From NCBI RefSeq assembly GCF_014204325.1, contig NZ_JACHKT010000044.1:1-36607 (forward strand): a DNA stretch of 36,607 nt. Reading direction: 5' to 3'. Shown piece by piece: positions 33,919-36,607 of this stretch. The position numbers and the translations under genes are program-made. The notes under the pieces are model-generated. The model made no database searches and was not told the DNA's origin. It was given only the letters and a program-made list of their open reading frames with translations. The DNA comes from Arcicella rosea. Lineage in GTDB: Bacteria > Bacteroidota > Bacteroidia > Cytophagales > Spirosomataceae. Position 1 is the stretch's first letter, and each line of letters starts with the position of its first letter.

Positions 33919-34665
33919 TCAGTTAATTTCGTTGCGATGATATTTTTTAAAAAAACTATAAAACTTCATTTCAATTACTCCTAAAATAGCTTCTTTAAAA
34001 ATATTAGCAGACATTTTTGATACGCCTTTAGTTCTATCTGTAAAAATAATCGGTATTTCAGCAATTTTAAAACCATATTTCCAAGCGGTAAATTTCATCT
34101 CTACTTGAAAAGCGTAGCCTACAAATCTAATGTTATCTAAATTGATGGTTTTAAGCACTTTGGAATGATAGCATTTAAAGCCCGCCGTAACGTCCATAAT
34201 TGACATCCCTGTGATAAAACGAACGTAATATCCGGCGAAATACGACATCAAAACTCTTCCCATTGGCCAGTTGACAACGTTTACGCCACTAACGTAACGA
34301 GAGCCAATTGCCATATCTGAGCCACCATTTACGCAAGCGTCGTAAAGTTTTAAGAGGTCTTCTGGGTTATGTGAAAAATCAGCATCCATTTCAAAAATAT
34401 ACTCATAATGATTGGCAAGAGCATACTTGAACCCATGAATATATGCTGTCCCCAAACCGAGTTTCCCTTTTCTTTCTTGTAAATGCAATCTACTTTTCCC
34501 AAATTCTTCTTGCAATTCTTTTACTTTTATTGCTGTACCGTCAGGCGAACCATCATCAACAATTAGTAAATCGAAGCTTGGTTCTAAACTCATTACTTTA
34601 CGAACGATGGCTTCAATATTTTCAATTTCGTTGTATGTCGGTATAATTACAAGACGAGAGATCAT
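33919..34665 (-). CDS. Polyprenol-phosphate mannosyltransferase-like GT2 glycosyltransferase
   Basis: This 248-residue GT-A fold enzyme resembles the catalytic domain of dolichol-phosphate mannose synthase, which transfers a sugar from a nucleotide donor to a polyprenyl phosphate at the membrane. The motifs are IIPTYNEIENI (7-17), VDDGSPDGT (36-44), EMDADFSHNPEDL with the metal-binding DAD (94-96), and DVTAGFKCYH near 157. There are no C-terminal membrane helices, so it is a peripheral DPM1-like form. The sugar and acceptor are not determinable here. It precedes hemJ in the same unit. Confidence 0.92.
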   Translation of the reverse strand: MISRLVIIPTYNEIENIEAIVRKVMSLEPSFDLLIVDDGSPDGTAIKVKELQEEFGKSRLHLQERKGKLGLGTAYIHGFKYALANHYEYIFEMDADFSHNPEDLLKLYDACVNGGSDMAIGSRYVSGVNVVNWPMGRVLMSYFAGYYVRFITGMSIMDVTAGFKCYHSKVLKTINLDNIRFVGYAFQVEMKFTAWKYGFKIAEIPIIFTDRTKGVSKMSANIFKEAILGVIEMKFYSFFKKYHRNEIN

Positions 34666-35115
34666 TATGGAATATTAGGAGGTTAAAATTTAATATTAAT
34701 GCAAAGTTACGAAAAACTATATCATATTACAGATTAGCTGACTTATTAGGGAAAGTACCAAAGTATATATTTTGTAATGCCTTAACTGTTTCAATCGGAT
34801 GAAAGTTTTTGTAAGAACAAGCATTTTATTTTCATTTTATATGACTATATCATTGTATTTTATTTGTGCTATTATATTGGTAAGTTTCCATGAGTTATTT
34901 ATTTAGAATCACGTGAGCAAGGTTTAAATTCCCATTATTATCATTTTTAACAAGATTTAAGAAAATGTATTGCCATTATTAAAAATAATTTCAAATTATA
35001 GCAAACATTTTTTGTGTTTCATAGATGTAATAGTATTTTTGCATTAAATTTATAGAACAGTGTAGAACACATATTGATACTGACTAAACAAATTAAACAA
35101 TCAATAACAAAGACA
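34666..35115. other. 450-bp region upstream of xylA
   Basis: Non-coding and AT-rich, between divergent genes. It contains the xylA promoter (35011-35041), an 8-bp palindrome TCACGTGA (34909-34916), two copies of CCATTATTA (34932-34940 and 34973-34981), and one TATCATTTT (34939-34947) like the left part of the susC palindromes. I see no RNA gene. Confidence 0.6.
35011..35041 (+). promoter_or_regulatory. Promoter of xylA
   Basis: TTTG (35011-35014), exactly 19 bp, then TATTTTTG (35034-35041): a full match to the Bacteroidota promoter. Transcription should start near 35048, giving about 68 nt of leader before the ATG at 35116. Confidence 0.75.
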
Positions 35116-36447
35116 ATGGCAAACATCACATTAGGCGACAAAGAGTATTTCGCAGGAATTGGTAAAATACAGTTTGAAGGAAGAGAGTCTGATAATCCTT
35201 TAGCATTCAAATGGTATGATGAAAATCGTATTATTGGTGGAAAAACAATGAAAGAGCAAATGCGTTTTGCTATTGCTTATTGGCATACTTTCTGTGGAAC
35301 TGGGGCTGACCCATTTGGCCCAGGTACAAAAGTATTTCCTTGGGATGCAAAAAATGAAATCGTAGGAAGAGCCAAAGATAAAATGGATGCTGCTTTTGAA
35401 TTCATTACTAAAATTGGTGTGCCATATTATTGTTTTCATGATATTGATTTAGTTGATGAAGGAAGTTCTTTATCTGAATACGAAAGCAATATGCAGGCTA
35501 TTGTTGACTATGCGAAACAAAAGCAAGCTTCGAGTGGTGTAAAATTGTTGTGGGGTACTGCTAACGTATTTTCAAACCCACGTTATATGAACGGGGCTTC
35601 AACAAATCCAGATTTCTCTGTTTTGGCTCATGCTGGTACTCAAGTGAAAAATGCTATTGATGCAACAATTGCTTTAGGTGGAGAAAACTATGTGTTCTGG
35701 GGTGGTCGTGAAGGATATATGACTTTGTTGAATACCGATATGAAGCGTGAATTAGCACATCTTGGTAAGTTCCTTACAATGTCTCGTGATTATGCTCGTA
35801 AAAATGGTTTCACAGGTAAATTCTTCATCGAACCAAAACCATGTGAACCAACGAAACACCAATACGATTTTGACTCAGCTACTGTAATCGGCTTCTTAAA
35901 AGAATATGGTTTAGAAAATGACTTTATGTTGAATTTAGAAGTAAACCATGCTACATTGGCTGGTCATACTTTCCAACATGAATTACAAGTGGCTGTTGAT
36001 AACAATATGTTAGGAAGTATGGATGCCAACCGTGGTGATTACCAAAACGGATGGGATACAGATCAATTCCCTACAAATTTGAATGAATTAACGGAGTCTA
36101 TGTTGATTATTTTAGAAGCTGGTGGAATTACCCAAGGTGGAATCAATTTTGATGCTAAGACACGTCGTAATTCAACTGATTTAGAAGATATTTTCTTAGC
36201 ACATATCGGTGGTATGGATGCTTTTGCTCGTGCCTTGGTTATTGCTGATAATATCTTAGAGAAATCTTCTTACAAGAAATTACGTAAAGACCGTTATGCT
36301 TCTTTTGATGCTGGAAAAGGTGCTGAATACGAAGCTGGTAAATTAACTTTGGAAGATTTAAGAAATTATGCTTTTGAAGTAGGTGAGCCAAAAATAACTA
36401 GTGGTAAGCAAGAATTGTTTGAAAATATCATCAATCAATTCATCTAG
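35116..36447 (+). CDS. xylA: Xylose isomerase
   Basis: XylA interconverts D-xylose and D-xylulose with two divalent metal ions in the cytoplasm. The ATG at 35116 gives 443 residues, typical of the family, with the usual opening [11 protein letters not shown]. The longer frame from a TTG at 35074 falls in the leader and is rejected. Catalytic H108 and D111 lie in [12 protein letters not shown], the sugar-binding motif is FWGGREGY (194-201), and metal ligand E239 and K241 are in [12 protein letters not shown]. All are a constant seven residues from the E. coli numbering. No xylulokinase or xylose transporter is adjacent; the SusCD pair 1.8 kb upstream may be functionally related. A very stable hairpin follows. 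Confidence 0.97.
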   Translation: MANITLGDKEYFAGIGKIQFEGRESDNPLAFKWYDENRIIGGKTMKEQMRFAIAYWHTFCGTGADPFGPGTKVFPWDAKNEIVGRAKDKMDAAFEFITKIGVPYYCFHDIDLVDEGSSLSEYESNMQAIVDYAKQKQASSGVKLLWGTANVFSNPRYMNGASTNPDFSVLAHAGTQVKNAIDATIALGGENYVFWGGREGYMTLLNTDMKRELAHLGKFLTMSRDYARKNGFTGKFFIEPKPCEPTKHQYDFDSATVIGFLKEYGLENDFMLNLEVNHATLAGHTFQHELQVAVDNNMLGSMDANRGDYQNGWDTDQFPTNLNELTESMLIILEAGGITQGGINFDAKTRRNSTDLEDIFLAHIGGMDAFARALVIADNILEKSSYKKLRKDRYASFDAGKGAEYEAGKLTLEDLRNYAFEVGEPKITSGKQELFENIINQFI

Positions 36448-36455
36448 TCTGACTA

Positions 36456-36506
36456 AATTCATAAAAAAAGCGGGTAGAAAACTTCTACCCGCTTTTTTTA
36501 TGAATT
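36456..36506 (+). terminator. 24-bp perfect hairpin terminator after xylA
   Basis: Bases 36456-36479 and 36483-36506 are fully complementary over 24 bp with a 3-nt loop AAC. The core is AGCGGGTAGAA with TTCTACCCGCT flanked by A7/T7 tracts, so it reads as a terminator on both strands. It starts 9 bp past the xylA stop. Confidence 0.9.
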
Positions 36507-36565
36507 ACTTTTGGCTTTCCTTTATTATTATAATCATCTAATTATCAATATATTACAAATGAAAT

Positions 36566-36607
36566 AACCCCGAAAAAGTGTCAATATTGGCAATTTTCGG
36601 GGTTTTT
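36566..36607. terminator. Second hairpin at the window edge
   Basis: AACCCCGAAAA (36566-36576) pairs with TTTTCGGGGTT (36594-36604), followed by T's at the window edge. The intervening TGTCAATATTGGCA is itself nearly palindromic and extends the structure. It may end a minus-strand gene beyond the window or act as a back-up terminator for xylA. Confidence 0.6.

Noticed and set aside
35074-35115. Upstream TTG start for xylose isomerase
   Set aside because: It adds 14 residues not expected in the family and lies in the leader after the predicted promoter; the ATG at 35116 gives catalytic residues at a constant offset from E. coli XylA.
34666-35115. Possible tRNA or structured RNA upstream of xylA
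   Set aside because: No cloverleaf, conserved T-loop sequence or long stem was found; the region is AT-rich with only a short palindrome.

Overview
The window is an AT-rich chromosomal segment from a member of the Bacteroidota, most likely order Cytophagales. Three things point there: a type IX secretion pair (PorU sortase and PorV), a SusC/SusD outer-membrane nutrient-uptake pair, and promoters of the Bacteroidota form TTTG-N19-TAnnTTTG. I cannot name the genus from sequence alone. I found no phage, transposase, CRISPR array, rRNA or tRNA. Most genes are core housekeeping genes, and the least explained material lies in the intergenic DNA.

Layout. 1-1287: a McrC-like restriction subunit with no McrB visible next to it. 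1284-4452 (minus): dxr, rseP and a DUF6702 protein, an isoprenoid and envelope-stress operon. 4621-6332 (minus): a rhomboid protease and a short-chain polyprenyl diphosphate synthase. 6483-7298: a DnaQ/ExoX-like exonuclease. 7492-13269: nuoK, nuoL, nuoM and nuoN (the membrane arm of complex I) followed by a GtrA-like membrane protein. 13509-13682: a 57-residue repeat-containing lipoprotein with its own promoter and terminator. 13791-19116: a SprT-like metalloprotein, then porU and porV. 19239-21990: an inactive M16 peptidase homologue, a CBS-pair protein and, on the minus strand, a PfkB-family kinase. 22386-25793: PBP1A and a GntR/LacI-type hybrid regulator. 25832-27643 (minus): uvrC. 28159-33288: susC and susD. 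33359-34665 (minus): hemJ and a dolichol-phosphate-mannose-synthase-like glycosyltransferase. 35116-36447: xylose isomerase.

How the parts fit together. dxr and the polyprenyl synthase both serve isoprenoid supply. porU and porV act together at the outer membrane to process and attach T9SS cargo. The SusCD pair imports an oligosaccharide, and xylA 1.8 kb downstream suggests, without proving it, a pentose or xylan-derived substrate.

The most interesting signals are regulatory: three palindromes at exact 23-bp centre spacing upstream of susC; a 21-nt tandem repeat in the susC leader; and a 14-bp perfect inverted repeat whose right arm overlaps the -7 box of the small lipoprotein's promoter. 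I did not find a convincing new multi-gene system. The strongest candidates for something undescribed are these cis-regulatory arrangements and the small repeat lipoprotein.
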